From positions 1 to 26,978 of the forward strand of contig JACVRU010000004.1 of NCBI GenBank assembly GCA_014534295.1: DNA of 26,978 bases. The letters are read 5' to 3'. The position numbers and the translations under genes were made by a program. How positions within the stretch are numbered: position 1 is the stretch's first letter; every line of letters starts with the position of its first letter. This document shows positions 6,723 through 14,243 of this stretch, piece after piece. The stretch comes from Thermoleophilia bacterium. GTDB taxonomy: Bacteria > Actinomycetota > Thermoleophilia > Gaiellales > Gaiellaceae. The notes beneath the pieces are model-generated. The model was not told where the DNA came from. It saw only the letters and a program-made list of their open reading frames with translations, and did not search any database.

Positions 6723-8525
6723 CTACGCCACCTCCGCCCAGTCGCCGTAGAGCGACGTGTACAGACCCTGCCGCGCCATCAGCTCGGCATGCGAGCCTTG
6801 CTCGACGATGCGGCCGTGCTCGAGAACGACGATCAGGTCCGCGTCCCGGATCGTCGACAGCCGGTGGGCGATGATGAACGCCGTCCGGTCGGCGAGGAGC
6901 CGGCGCAGCGCTGTCTCGATCTTGCGCTCGGTGCCGATGTCGACCGACGACGTCGCCTCGTCGAGGACGAGGATCCGCGGGTCGGCCAGCAGCGCGCGCG
7001 CGAACGCGACGAGCTGGCGCTGGCCGAGGGAGAGCCGCGTACCGCGTTCCTGGAGCTGCGTGTCGTAGCCGTCCTCCAGGCGCTCGACGAACTCGTGGGC
7101 GCCCACGGTCTCCGCGGCGCGGGCGACGTTCTCCCGCGTCGCCGCCGGCGTCCCGAAGGCGATGTTGTCGTGGACGGTGCCGGCGAAGAGGAAGCCCTCC
7201 TGCGGGACGATCCCGAGCTGGCGGCGGAGGGATTCCTGGGTGACGTTGCGGAGATCGAGGCCGTCGATCGCGATCCGTCCCTCGCGCGGGTCGTAGAAGC
7301 GGGCGAGCAGCTTCGCGATCGTCGACTTGCCGGCTCCGGTGTGGCCGACGAGAGCGACGGTCGTCCCGGCGGGCACGTCGAGGTCGATGCCGTGCAGCAC
7401 GTCCGGGCCGTCGCCGTAGCCGAAACGCACGCCCTCGAAGCGGACGTGCCCCTCGATCCGCGGCAGCTCGACGGCGCCCGGGCGGTCACGGAGCTCGGGC
7501 TCCTCGTCGAGCACGTCCATGATCTTGTCCAGCGCCGCCACGGCCGCCAGGAACGTGTTGTAGAGCTGCGAGAGCTGTTGCACCGGGTCGAAGAAGTTCG
7601 ACAGGTAGAGCAGGAAGGCGAGCAGCGTGCCCTCGCTGACCTGCCCGTGGAAGTAGAGCCAGCCGCCATAGCCGAGCACGACGGCGGTGGCGGCGCTCGA
7701 GAGGAAGTCGACGAACGGGAAGTAGAGGCCGTTCGTGACGACGGTGCGGTGGTTCGCCGCCCGGTAGCGCGAGTTGACGCCGCGGAAGTTCTCTTCGCTG
7801 GCCGGCTCGCGGGTGAACGCCTGGACGACCCGGATGCCGGCGATGTCCTCCGCCAGCGTCGCCGTCACGAGCCCGAGCCGCTCGCGCACCGAGCGGTAGG
7901 CGCGCGCGGAGTAGACGCGGAAGGCGGCCGTCCCGGCCATCATCAGCGGCGTCACAGTCAACGTCGCCAGCGCGAGGCGCCAGTCGAGGAAGAAGAGGAT
8001 CGTCGCGGAGCCGATCAGGATCAGGGTGCTCTGGAAGAGCGTGGTGACGCCGTCGGTGACGAGCTGGTCGAGCGCGTCGACGTCGTTCGTCAGCCGGCTG
8101 ATGATCACGCCCGCGCGGTTGCGCTCGAAGAAGCCGAGCGAGAGCCGCTGGAGGTGGCGGAAGAGCGTTTTGCGGAGGTCGGCGAGGATCCGCTCGCCCG
8201 TCCAGCCCGTGAAGTAGGTCTGCGCCGAGGAGGCGCCGAGGTTGAGGGCGCCAGCGACGACGAACGCGACGACGACGAGCACGAGCAGCCCGAAGTCCTG
8301 GTTGCGGACGCCCTCGTCGAGCGCGAGCTTGGCGAGGTAGGGCGGCGCCAGGGCGGTCAGCGTGGCTGCCCCGAGCGCGCCCAGGGCGAGCGCGGTGCGC
8401 GCCTTGTAGGGGGCGGTCAGCCGCGCCAGCGTCGACACGCGGCGGAGGGTGCGCTTCCACGACCAGTCCTCGACCTGCGCGCCCCGCGCCATGGACAGAT
8501 GGGAGCCGGGCTGCCACACGCGCAT
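6723..8525 (-). CDS. ABC exporter half-transporter (TMD-NBD), consensus-Glu subunit
   Basis: The product has 600 residues: a transmembrane domain of about six helices (roughly 40-330), then an ATPase domain. Motifs: Walker A GHTGAGKS (394-401), Q-loop PQEGFLF (441-447), signature LSLGQ (498-502, second Gly-equivalent position altered from LSGGQ), Walker B ILVLDE with Asp522 and catalytic Glu523, and switch His554. It belongs to the multidrug/lipid-type bacterial exporter family (ABCB-like). It starts at an ATG whose A is shared with the TGA of the upstream exporter gene (TGATG). In a heterodimer its Glu would work with the normal LSGGQ of its partner, forming the active site. Substrate unknown. 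Confidence 0.95.
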   Translation of the reverse strand: MRVWQPGSHLSMARGAQVEDWSWKRTLRRVSTLARLTAPYKARTALALGALGAATLTALAPPYLAKLALDEGVRNQDFGLLVLVVVAFVVAGALNLGASSAQTYFTGWTGERILADLRKTLFRHLQRLSLGFFERNRAGVIISRLTNDVDALDQLVTDGVTTLFQSTLILIGSATILFFLDWRLALATLTVTPLMMAGTAAFRVYSARAYRSVRERLGLVTATLAEDIAGIRVVQAFTREPASEENFRGVNSRYRAANHRTVVTNGLYFPFVDFLSSAATAVVLGYGGWLYFHGQVSEGTLLAFLLYLSNFFDPVQQLSQLYNTFLAAVAALDKIMDVLDEEPELRDRPGAVELPRIEGHVRFEGVRFGYGDGPDVLHGIDLDVPAGTTVALVGHTGAGKSTIAKLLARFYDPREGRIAIDGLDLRNVTQESLRRQLGIVPQEGFLFAGTVHDNIAFGTPAATRENVARAAETVGAHEFVERLEDGYDTQLQERGTRLSLGQRQLVAFARALLADPRILVLDEATSSVDIGTERKIETALRRLLADRTAFIIAHRLSTIRDADLIVVLEHGRIVEQGSHAELMARQGLYTSLYGDWAEVA

Positions 8526-10300
8526 CAGGCGGTCGCCTCCACGCGCTCCGCGAACTCGCGCTCGAGCAGGCCGTGCTCGTAGATCTGCCGGTAGACGGCG
8601 CTGGTCGTCAGCAGGTCGTCGTGAGTGCCGCGCGCCGCGATCCGGCCGCGGTCGAGGACGACGAGCTCGTCCGCGAGCGCGAGCGTCGACAGCCGGTGAG
8701 CGATGATCAGCGTCGTCCGGCCCCGCATCGCCTCGCGGAGGCCCTGCCGGATCTTGGCCTCGGTGGTCGCGTCCACGGAGGCGGTCGCGTCGTCGAGGAT
8801 CAGGATGCGCGGGTTCATGATCAGCGCCCGCGCGATCGCCAGCCGCTGACGCTGGCCGCCGGAGAGCGTGATCCCGCGCTCGCCGACCATCGTGTCGTAC
8901 GCCGCCGGCAGCTCTGCGACGAACTCGTGCGCCTGCGCCAGCCGGGCGACCCGCTCGACGTCCTCGTCGGTCGCCCAGGGCGCGCCGAAGGCGATGTTCT
9001 CGCGCACGGTGGCCGAGAAGAGGAACGGGTCCTGGGCGACGATCCCGATCTCGCGGCGGAGGGAGGCCAGCTTCACGTCGCGGACGTCGACGCCGTCGAC
9101 GCTGACCCGGCCGGCGGTGACGTCGTAGAAGCGCGGGACGAGCGACGCGACGGTGGTCTTGCCCGAGCCGGTGTGCCCGATCAGGGCGACTGTGCGGCCA
9201 GGCTCGACCTCCAGGTCGATCCCGGCCAGCACCGGCGTCTCCCCGTACGCGAACTCGACGGCCTCGAAGCCGATCCGGCCGGGGCCCGCGGGCAGCTCCG
9301 CGGCGTCGGGCTGCTCGAGGATGTCGACCTCCGCGTCGAGCACCTCGAAGATCCGCTCGCCCGACGCGGTCGCGCGCTGCGCCTGGCCGATCCACATGCC
9401 GAGCATGCGCAGCGGCATGATCAGCATCGTCACGAACAGGTTGAAGGCGAAGAACTGGCCCACGGTCAGCGTGTCGTTGACGACCATCCAGCCGCCCAGC
9501 AGCAGGACCGAGCCCTGGGCGAGCAGCGGCACGAACGCGAGCAGCGGCACGTAGATCGCCCGCTGGCGGTTCGCCTGGACGCTCTGGCCGAAGACCGACT
9601 CGGACGCGCGCTCGAACTTCCGCTGCTCCTGCTCCTCGCGCGCGAACGCTTTGACGACGTGGACACCGACGATGTTCTCCTCGGCCACCGTGGCCACGTC
9701 GGCCAGCTTCTGCTGGACGTCGCGGAGGATCGGATGCGAGACGTGGCTGTAGCGATAGGCGAGGACGACGAGGAACGGCGTGAACGCGAGCGCGACCAGG
9801 GCCAGCCGCCACTCGAGGACGAGCGTCACGACGGTGACCCCGACGATGGTCAGGAGGTTCTGGAAGAAGAAGATCAGGCCGTAGCCGAGGAAGAAGCGCA
9901 CCGTCTGGAGGTCGACGGTCGCGCGCGACATCAGCTGGCCGGTCTGGTGGCGGTCGTAGAAGCGGAACGAGAGCCGCAGCAGGTGCGCGTACAGCGCGTT
10001 GCGCAGGTCGAACTCGACGCCGAGGGCCTGACGGCCGGAGATGAAGCGGCGGCCCATCATCAGCAGGGCCCGTGCGGTGCCGAGCGCGACGATCACGCCG
10101 ATGAAGATCCAGAGCATCCGCTCGTCGCGGGGATGGATGGCCTCGTCGATGACGTCCTTCGTCACCCAGACGAGCCCGATCGCCGCCAGGCCGGAACCGA
10201 CCGCGAGCGCGACCGAGACGGCCAGCGACCAGCGGTACGGCCCCAGAAAGCCGAGCAGCCGGACGAACGTCCGGCGGTAGGGAACGCGCTGCTCCTTCAT
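8525..10300 (-). CDS. ABC exporter half-transporter (TMD-NBD), degenerate-site subunit
   Basis: The product has 591 residues with a six-helix transmembrane domain (about 20-310) and an ATPase domain. Motifs: Walker A GHTGSGKT (375-382), Q-loop AQDPFLF (422-428), normal signature LSGGQ (479-483), Walker B ILILDD in which Asp504 replaces the catalytic Glu, and switch His535. Paired with the LSLGQ of the second subunit this makes a degenerate ATP site, as in known heterodimeric exporters such as TM287/288 and BmrCD. The ATG at 10300 is preceded by TACATT 8 bases upstream. An upstream in-frame extension to 10465 runs into the divergent gene and is rejected. The gene is coupled to the downstream subunit. 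Confidence 0.95.
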   Translation of the reverse strand: MKEQRVPYRRTFVRLLGFLGPYRWSLAVSVALAVGSGLAAIGLVWVTKDVIDEAIHPRDERMLWIFIGVIVALGTARALLMMGRRFISGRQALGVEFDLRNALYAHLLRLSFRFYDRHQTGQLMSRATVDLQTVRFFLGYGLIFFFQNLLTIVGVTVVTLVLEWRLALVALAFTPFLVVLAYRYSHVSHPILRDVQQKLADVATVAEENIVGVHVVKAFAREEQEQRKFERASESVFGQSVQANRQRAIYVPLLAFVPLLAQGSVLLLGGWMVVNDTLTVGQFFAFNLFVTMLIMPLRMLGMWIGQAQRATASGERIFEVLDAEVDILEQPDAAELPAGPGRIGFEAVEFAYGETPVLAGIDLEVEPGRTVALIGHTGSGKTTVASLVPRFYDVTAGRVSVDGVDVRDVKLASLRREIGIVAQDPFLFSATVRENIAFGAPWATDEDVERVARLAQAHEFVAELPAAYDTMVGERGITLSGGQRQRLAIARALIMNPRILILDDATASVDATTEAKIRQGLREAMRGRTTLIIAHRLSTLALADELVVLDRGRIAARGTHDDLLTTSAVYRQIYEHGLLEREFAERVEATA

Positions 10301-10303
10301 TGG

Positions 10304-10320
10304 ATCGAAATGTATCGATA
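10304..10320. promoter_or_regulatory. Candidate operator in the exporter/cyclase divergent promoter
   Basis: ATCGA (10304-10308) and TCGAT (10315-10319) form an inverted repeat with a 6-base spacer, and TATCGATA (10313-10320) is a perfect 8-base palindrome. This is the only AT-rich patch in the 47-base gap between the divergent exporter and membrane-anchored protein genes. It overlaps the exporter -10 (TACATT, 10314-10309 on the minus strand). The regulator is unknown. Confidence 0.4.
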
Positions 10321-10347
10321 GGAGTTGGGGATACGCTGTGCGGGGCC

Positions 10348-10833
10348 ATGGGCGGACGGGTCCTGAGCGTCCTCGCGGTCGCGGCGGTCGTCGCGGTCGC
10401 CGCGGCGGCGGCCATCGACTCCCTGCGGGCGGACGAACATGCCGTGATCGCGGCGCCCGGTGCACAGGCGGCGCGGGAGCCGCTGGACTGCGTCGACAGC
10501 CGGCCGTGTCTGCGCCGCCTCCGGGAGCAGGTCGCCTTCTACCGCGGGTGCGTCGGCAGCTGGAACGACCCGGCGAACAGCGCGAACCAGGCGACCGTAA
10601 CCGCCGGAGGCTTCGACACGGCGACCCTGTTCCGAACGGCGGGGGAGCGCTGCAGCCTGCACCTCGTTTCGACGGCGAGCGTGCGGGTCCTCGTCGCCCG
10701 GCGGGTCGACGGGCGCTGGACGGCGGTCGGAGGCGGCCGGCGCCCGCCTGCGGCCGACGACTTCCGCGACGCGTTCACCGTCGCGATCGGGCCCGACGGG
10801 ACGCTCGCGCTCCGCCAGAATCCCGGTCGATGA
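10348..10833 (+). CDS. Membrane-anchored or secreted protein of unknown function
   Basis: The product has 161 residues. The N-terminus is a strong hydrophobic segment (about 4-23, RVLSVLAVAAVVAVAAAAAI) acting as a signal or anchor, followed by an extracytoplasmic domain with four cysteines that could pair (PLDCVDSRPCLRRLREQ and later GCVGSW and ERCSLH). No catalytic motif is recognised. The ATG at 10348 is preferred over a TTG at 10300 because it places the hydrophobic segment at the N-terminus; TACGCT lies 10 bases before it. The stop overlaps the start of the cyclase-fusion gene (ATGA), so the two are probably made together and may form a sensor pair. Confidence 0.7.
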   Translation: MGGRVLSVLAVAAVVAVAAAAAIDSLRADEHAVIAAPGAQAAREPLDCVDSRPCLRRLREQVAFYRGCVGSWNDPANSANQATVTAGGFDTATLFRTAGERCSLHLVSTASVRVLVARRVDGRWTAVGGGRRPPAADDFRDAFTVAIGPDGTLALRQNPGR

Positions 10834-12170
10834 GGCCGCATACCCGCTACGCCCGCAGTGGCGACGCTTACATCGCCTACCAGGTCGTCGGCGAGGGCCC
10901 GGTCGACGTGCTGCTCTTGCCGCACTTCTTCCAGCACCTCGAGCTCTGGTGGGAGGACCGCCATCGTGCGAGCTTCACGCGCGCGCTCGCGGAGCTCGCG
11001 CGGGTGATCCTCTTCGACAAGCGCGGAACCGGCCTGTCCGACCGCACGTGTGGCGTGCCGCCATTCGACGTTCAGATGGACGACCTCCGTGCGGTCCTCG
11101 ACGCGGCCGGCTCGGAGCGGTCGGTGCTCTGGGCGGGTGGGGACGCGACTCCCATGATCCTTCTCTTCGCGGCCACCTTCCCGCAGCGGGCGTTCGGTCT
11201 CGTCCTCTGGGATCCGTTCCCCACGTACATCCGGACTGCGGACATGCCCTGGCTGATGACGCGCGCCGAGTTCGACGACGCCGTCGCGGGAACGGCGAAG
11301 TCGCTGGAAGATCCGAGTGCGACCGGGTTGCGCGACCGGATGCCGACCATCGGCTCAGACGATGACCTGCGGGCGTTCTGGCGCGTCAGCCGCCTTGGCA
11401 CGAGCCCCGGCGACCATCTCGCGTTCACTCGCGTCCTCGCCGAGACGGACGTGCGACACGTGCTGCCGACGATCCGCGTGCCGACGCTCGTCCTCTCGAA
11501 TGAGGCGCTCGCCGACCGGCACGCGACTACCCGTTACGTGGCCGAGAGGATTCCCACCGCGCGTCTGGCAATCGTCCCGGGCCGCGACGCGAGCATGTTC
11601 GTCGGCGACACGCAGCCGCTGGTCGACGAAGTGCGCGCGTTCCTCGCAGAGGTCCGGGACATGCCGCCCGAGGGGCCGGACCGCGTGCTGGCGACGGTGC
11701 TGTTCACGGACATCGTCGGCTCGACGGCGCGGGCGGCGGAGCTCGGAGACGCGGCGTGGCGCGAGCTCCTGCGCGCGCACCACTCGCGGGTCCGCCGCGA
11801 GCTGGCGCGATTCCGGGGCCGCGAGCTCGACACTGCGGGGGACGGCTTCTTCGCCACCTTCGACGGGCCGGCGCGCGGAATCCGTTGCGCCTGCGCGGTG
11901 CGGGACAGCGTGCGCGAGCTCGGGCTCGAAGTCCGGGCGGGATTGCACGCGGGGGAGTGCGAGCTGCTCGACGAGAAGGTGACGGGGATCGCCGTCAATA
12001 TCGGCGCGCGCGTCGCCTCGCTCGCGCAGCCGGGCGAGGTGCTGGTCTCCAGCACGGTCAAAGACCTCGTGGCCGGTTCGGGCCTGAGCTTCTCCGATCG
12101 CGGCGAGGCGGAGCTGAAGGGCGCTCCCGGCTCCTGGCGGCTATTCGCCGTCGAGCCCGGCGAGCTCTGA
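10830..12170 (+). CDS. Alpha/beta-hydrolase-class III nucleotide cyclase fusion (hydrolase part apparently inactive)
   Basis: The product has 446 residues. Residues 1-275 form an alpha/beta-hydrolase domain (FDKRGTGLSD at 62-71, IRVPTLVLSN at 215-224). The nucleophile elbow reads AGGDATPM (102-109), where relatives have a GxSxGG-type elbow, and the late catalytic His region reads GRDASMFVGD (251-260), where relatives have GRDH. Both the Ser and the His appear lost. Residues 284-446 are a class III cyclase domain: metal Asp294 (LFTDIVGST) and Asp338 (AGDG), transition-state Asn390 and Arg394 (VNIGAR). The usual substrate-specifying Lys and Asp positions seem to be Glu332 and Lys383, so cAMP as product is not certain. 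The layout is that of Mycobacterium Rv1900c-type cyclases. It starts within the upstream stop (ATGA). Confidence 0.9.
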   Translation: MRPHTRYARSGDAYIAYQVVGEGPVDVLLLPHFFQHLELWWEDRHRASFTRALAELARVILFDKRGTGLSDRTCGVPPFDVQMDDLRAVLDAAGSERSVLWAGGDATPMILLFAATFPQRAFGLVLWDPFPTYIRTADMPWLMTRAEFDDAVAGTAKSLEDPSATGLRDRMPTIGSDDDLRAFWRVSRLGTSPGDHLAFTRVLAETDVRHVLPTIRVPTLVLSNEALADRHATTRYVAERIPTARLAIVPGRDASMFVGDTQPLVDEVRAFLAEVRDMPPEGPDRVLATVLFTDIVGSTARAAELGDAAWRELLRAHHSRVRRELARFRGRELDTAGDGFFATFDGPARGIRCACAVRDSVRELGLEVRAGLHAGECELLDEKVTGIAVNIGARVASLAQPGEVLVSSTVKDLVAGSGLSFSDRGEAELKGAPGSWRLFAVEPGEL

Positions 12171-12752
12171 GCGGACGAGGTGGGCGGCGCGCTCGAGCAG
12201 CTCGCGGTTCGCTCGGGCGTTGAGCCAACCGCTCGCGCCGGAGGGGTGGGGCAGCGGGACGACGGCGGCGCCGTGCCACGCGAGCCGCTGCCCCACGCAC
12301 TCGTGGAGCCGGTGGATGCCCAGGAGACGGCGCGCGGCGAGGCCGCCGACCGGGACGATCAGGCTCGGCCGCAGGAGGCGGAGCTCCCACTCGCGCCAGA
12401 AGGCGCAGAGCGCCTGCTCCTCCGGCGTCGGCAGCCGGTCGCCGCGGCCGCCCGGAACGCGCCCGGGATAGCAGCGCGTGACCGAGGCGCAGTAGAACGT
12501 CGCGTAGAACTCGTCCTCGCCGAGCCCGAGCCAACGGCGGAGGGTCTGCCCGGCGCGTCCGCGCCAGGGCCGCCGCTCCTCGCCTTCGACGACCCCCGGC
12601 GCCTGCCCGAACATGTACGCCCGCTGGCCCTCGCGGCCCTCGAAGACGGGGAGCGACTCGAGCGGGTGACCGCCCTCGAGGCACGCCCGGCAGGCGCGGT
12701 TGTCCCGCTGGAGCGAGCGCAGCGACCGGTACGCCGAGCGGCGCCGGGTCAC
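12141..12752 (-). CDS. Uracil-DNA glycosylase superfamily protein (Fe-S, family 4-like)
   Basis: The product has 203 residues. Four cysteines in family-4 spacing (C21, C24, C94 in VTRCYPG, C116) probably hold a 4Fe-4S cluster. UDG motifs are GQAPG (49-53; usually GEAPG), RAGQTL (66-71) and LPHPSGAS (167-174). It is expected to remove uracil or related bases from DNA. The Gln in place of Glu in the first motif leaves the exact family open. The GTG start overlaps the methyltransferase stop (GTGA). The 3' end runs 30 bases into the convergent cyclase gene, so the two mRNAs are antisense to each other there. Confidence 0.8.
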   Translation of the reverse strand: MTRRRSAYRSLRSLQRDNRACRACLEGGHPLESLPVFEGREGQRAYMFGQAPGVVEGEERRPWRGRAGQTLRRWLGLGEDEFYATFYCASVTRCYPGRVPGGRGDRLPTPEEQALCAFWREWELRLLRPSLIVPVGGLAARRLLGIHRLHECVGQRLAWHGAAVVPLPHPSGASGWLNARANRELLERAAHLVRSELAGLDGE

Positions 12753-13327
12753 GAGGCGACGGCGACGAAGTACGTGCCGTGGTGCAGCGTGCGGCCGCCG
12801 CCGAGCTCGGCCAGCAGCGTCTCGGGCGTGAACCAGCGTTTGTAGACCTCCCAGCGCGTGCCGTCCGAGAGGACGCGATCCTCCACCTCCTCGCCGGAGC
12901 CGGCGGAGTCGACGACGACGAGCTCGCGGGCGACGCGGCGCGCCTCGGCGAGGAACCGCGTGAGCACGGCCGGGTCGAGGTGACCGTAGAAGTGGCCGGT
13001 GAAGACGCGGTCGAAGGCGCCGTCCGGGAACGGCAGCGGCTCGAGCGCGTCCGCCTTGACGAGGGTCGCCTCCGGAAGCCGCCCGCGGGCGATCGCCAGC
13101 ATTCCGTCGCTCTGGTCGAGCCCGACGACCTCGCCGGGCAGCCAGCGCGTCAGGTAGCCGGTGCCGCAGGCGACGTCCAGGGTGCGCGCGGGTGTCAGAG
13201 AGCCGAGGGCGCGCTCCAGTGTCGCCAGCTCCTCCACCCAGCCCGGCCGGTCGCGCTCGGCGAAGCCGCCCGCGCCGTCGTACCAGTCGTCGTACTCGGG
13301 CGCCCGCGCGTCGTAGTACGCCTTCAC
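12749..13327 (-). CDS. Class I SAM-dependent methyltransferase
   Basis: The product has 192 residues with a Rossmann methyltransferase core: motif I DVACGTGYLT (51-60), acidic end of beta-2 VVGLDQS (67-73), motif II region ADALEPLPFPDGAFDRVF (about 93-110), and a post-motif block RFLAEARRVARELVVVDS. It resembles small UbiE/Methyltransf_11-type enzymes; methyl acceptor unknown. Unusually there is little sequence before motif I beyond YYDARAPEYDDWYDG, which is itself typical. The GTG start is preceded by TACTCT 7 bases upstream. It is coupled (GTGA) to the glycosylase gene and divergent from the hut operon by 18 bases. Confidence 0.9.
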   Translation of the reverse strand: MKAYYDARAPEYDDWYDGAGGFAERDRPGWVEELATLERALGSLTPARTLDVACGTGYLTRWLPGEVVGLDQSDGMLAIARGRLPEATLVKADALEPLPFPDGAFDRVFTGHFYGHLDPAVLTRFLAEARRVARELVVVDSAGSGEEVEDRVLSDGTRWEVYKRWFTPETLLAELGGGRTLHHGTYFVAVAS

Positions 13328-13334
13328 GGCTGAA

Positions 13335-13340
13335 AGAGTA
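13335..13340 (-). promoter_or_regulatory. -10 box (TACTCT), leaderless-type promoter
   Basis: On the minus strand TACTCT is followed by 7 bases (TTCAGCC) and the GTG at 13327. It lies inside the 18-base gap to the divergent hut operon, so the two promoters must overlap. Confidence 0.4.
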
Positions 13341-13345
13341 CGGCC

Positions 13346-14233
13346 GTGCAGCTGCCGCTCGAGGCCGTGCCGAACTTCTCGGAGGGGCGTGACCGAGCCA
13401 CGATCGACGCTCTCGCGGCGGCCCTCTCGGAGCACGCGGACCTGCTCGACGTCCACTCCGACCCCGACCACAACCGCTCGGTCTTCACGCTCGTCGGCGA
13501 GGAGAAGCCGCTCGAAGAGGCTCTCGTCGCCGGGGTCGCGTGCGCACGGGAGCGGATCGACCTCCGCCGGCACGAGGGCGCCCATCCGCGGACCGGCGCC
13601 GCGGACGTCGTCCCCGTGGTGCCGCTGACGCCCGAGCACATGCGCCGGGCAGTCCGGGTCGCGCGTCTCGTAGGCAAGCGCGTCGCCGCCGAGGTCGGAC
13701 TCCCCGTGTTCTTCTACGGCGAGGTGGGGGACGGGCGCGGCCCTGCCTTCTTCCGCCGCGGCGGGCCGGCGGAGCTCCAGCGCCGCGTCGAGGCGGGGGA
13801 GCTCGAGCCGGACTACGGGCCGCCCTGGCTCGACGAGGCGGCCGGAGCCGTGCTCGTGGGCGCGCGGCGTCCGCTGGTCGCGTTCAACGTCAATCTGCGC
13901 GGCGCCGACGTCGAAGTGGCGCGCGAGCTCGCCGCCCTCGTCCGGGAGAGCGGCGGCGGCTACCCCGGCGTCCGCGCGCTCGGGCTGGACCTCCCAAGGG
14001 CCGGACGCGTGCAGGTGAGCATGAACGTCGAGGACTACGAGGCCGCCGCGCTCCACGAGCTCGTGGCGCGCATCGAGCGGGAGGCGGCCACCCGAGGCGC
14101 CGAGGTCGAGAGTGCCGAGCTGGTCGGCCTGATGCCCGCCGCCGCGGCCGTCGCCGCGGCCGGCGCGATCCTCCGGATCGAGGGGTTCGACGTTTCGCGC
14201 GTGGTCGAGCTGCGGCTCCTCGGCCGGTCGTAG
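13346..14233 (+). CDS. ftcD: Glutamate formimidoyltransferase
   Basis: The product has 295 residues, the length of a stand-alone formiminotransferase (both subdomains, no cyclodeaminase domain). It moves the formimino group from N-formimino-L-glutamate to tetrahydrofolate, giving glutamate and 5-formimino-THF, the last step of this histidine route. Visible motifs: VPNFSEGRD (8-16), DPDHNRSVFTLVG (39-51), RRHEGAHPRTGAADVVPVVP (74-93) and PVFFYGEV. The start GTG lies only 18 bases from the divergent methyltransferase start. It is first in the hut operon, 10 bases before hutH. A cyclodeaminase to process 5-formimino-THF would have to be encoded elsewhere. Confidence 0.95.
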   Translation: MQLPLEAVPNFSEGRDRATIDALAAALSEHADLLDVHSDPDHNRSVFTLVGEEKPLEEALVAGVACARERIDLRRHEGAHPRTGAADVVPVVPLTPEHMRRAVRVARLVGKRVAAEVGLPVFFYGEVGDGRGPAFFRRGGPAELQRRVEAGELEPDYGPPWLDEAAGAVLVGARRPLVAFNVNLRGADVEVARELAALVRESGGGYPGVRALGLDLPRAGRVQVSMNVEDYEAAALHELVARIEREAATRGAEVESAELVGLMPAAAAVAAAGAILRIEGFDVSRVVELRLLGRS

Positions 14234-14236
14234 ACT
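14231..14236 (+). promoter_or_regulatory. Possible internal -10 box (TAGACT) before hutH
   Basis: TAGACT, whose TAG is the ftcD stop, is followed by 7 bases and the hutH ATG. It may give a second, leaderless start of transcription for hutHUI, or be a chance match to the stop codon. Confidence 0.3.
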
Positions 14237-14243
14237 GGCCGGG

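Noticed and set aside
6384..8582. A 732-codon plus-strand open frame across the exporter
   Set aside because: It lies antisense to the clear ABC subunit and GNAT genes; its composition (R, E, D, V runs) is that of an antisense shadow in GC-rich DNA.
6723..10415. A single 1230-codon minus-strand frame spanning both exporter genes
   Set aside because: Only the part from 8525 downward is coding in this frame; the upstream part is an Arg-rich shadow of the first subunit, which is read in another frame with a TGATG junction.
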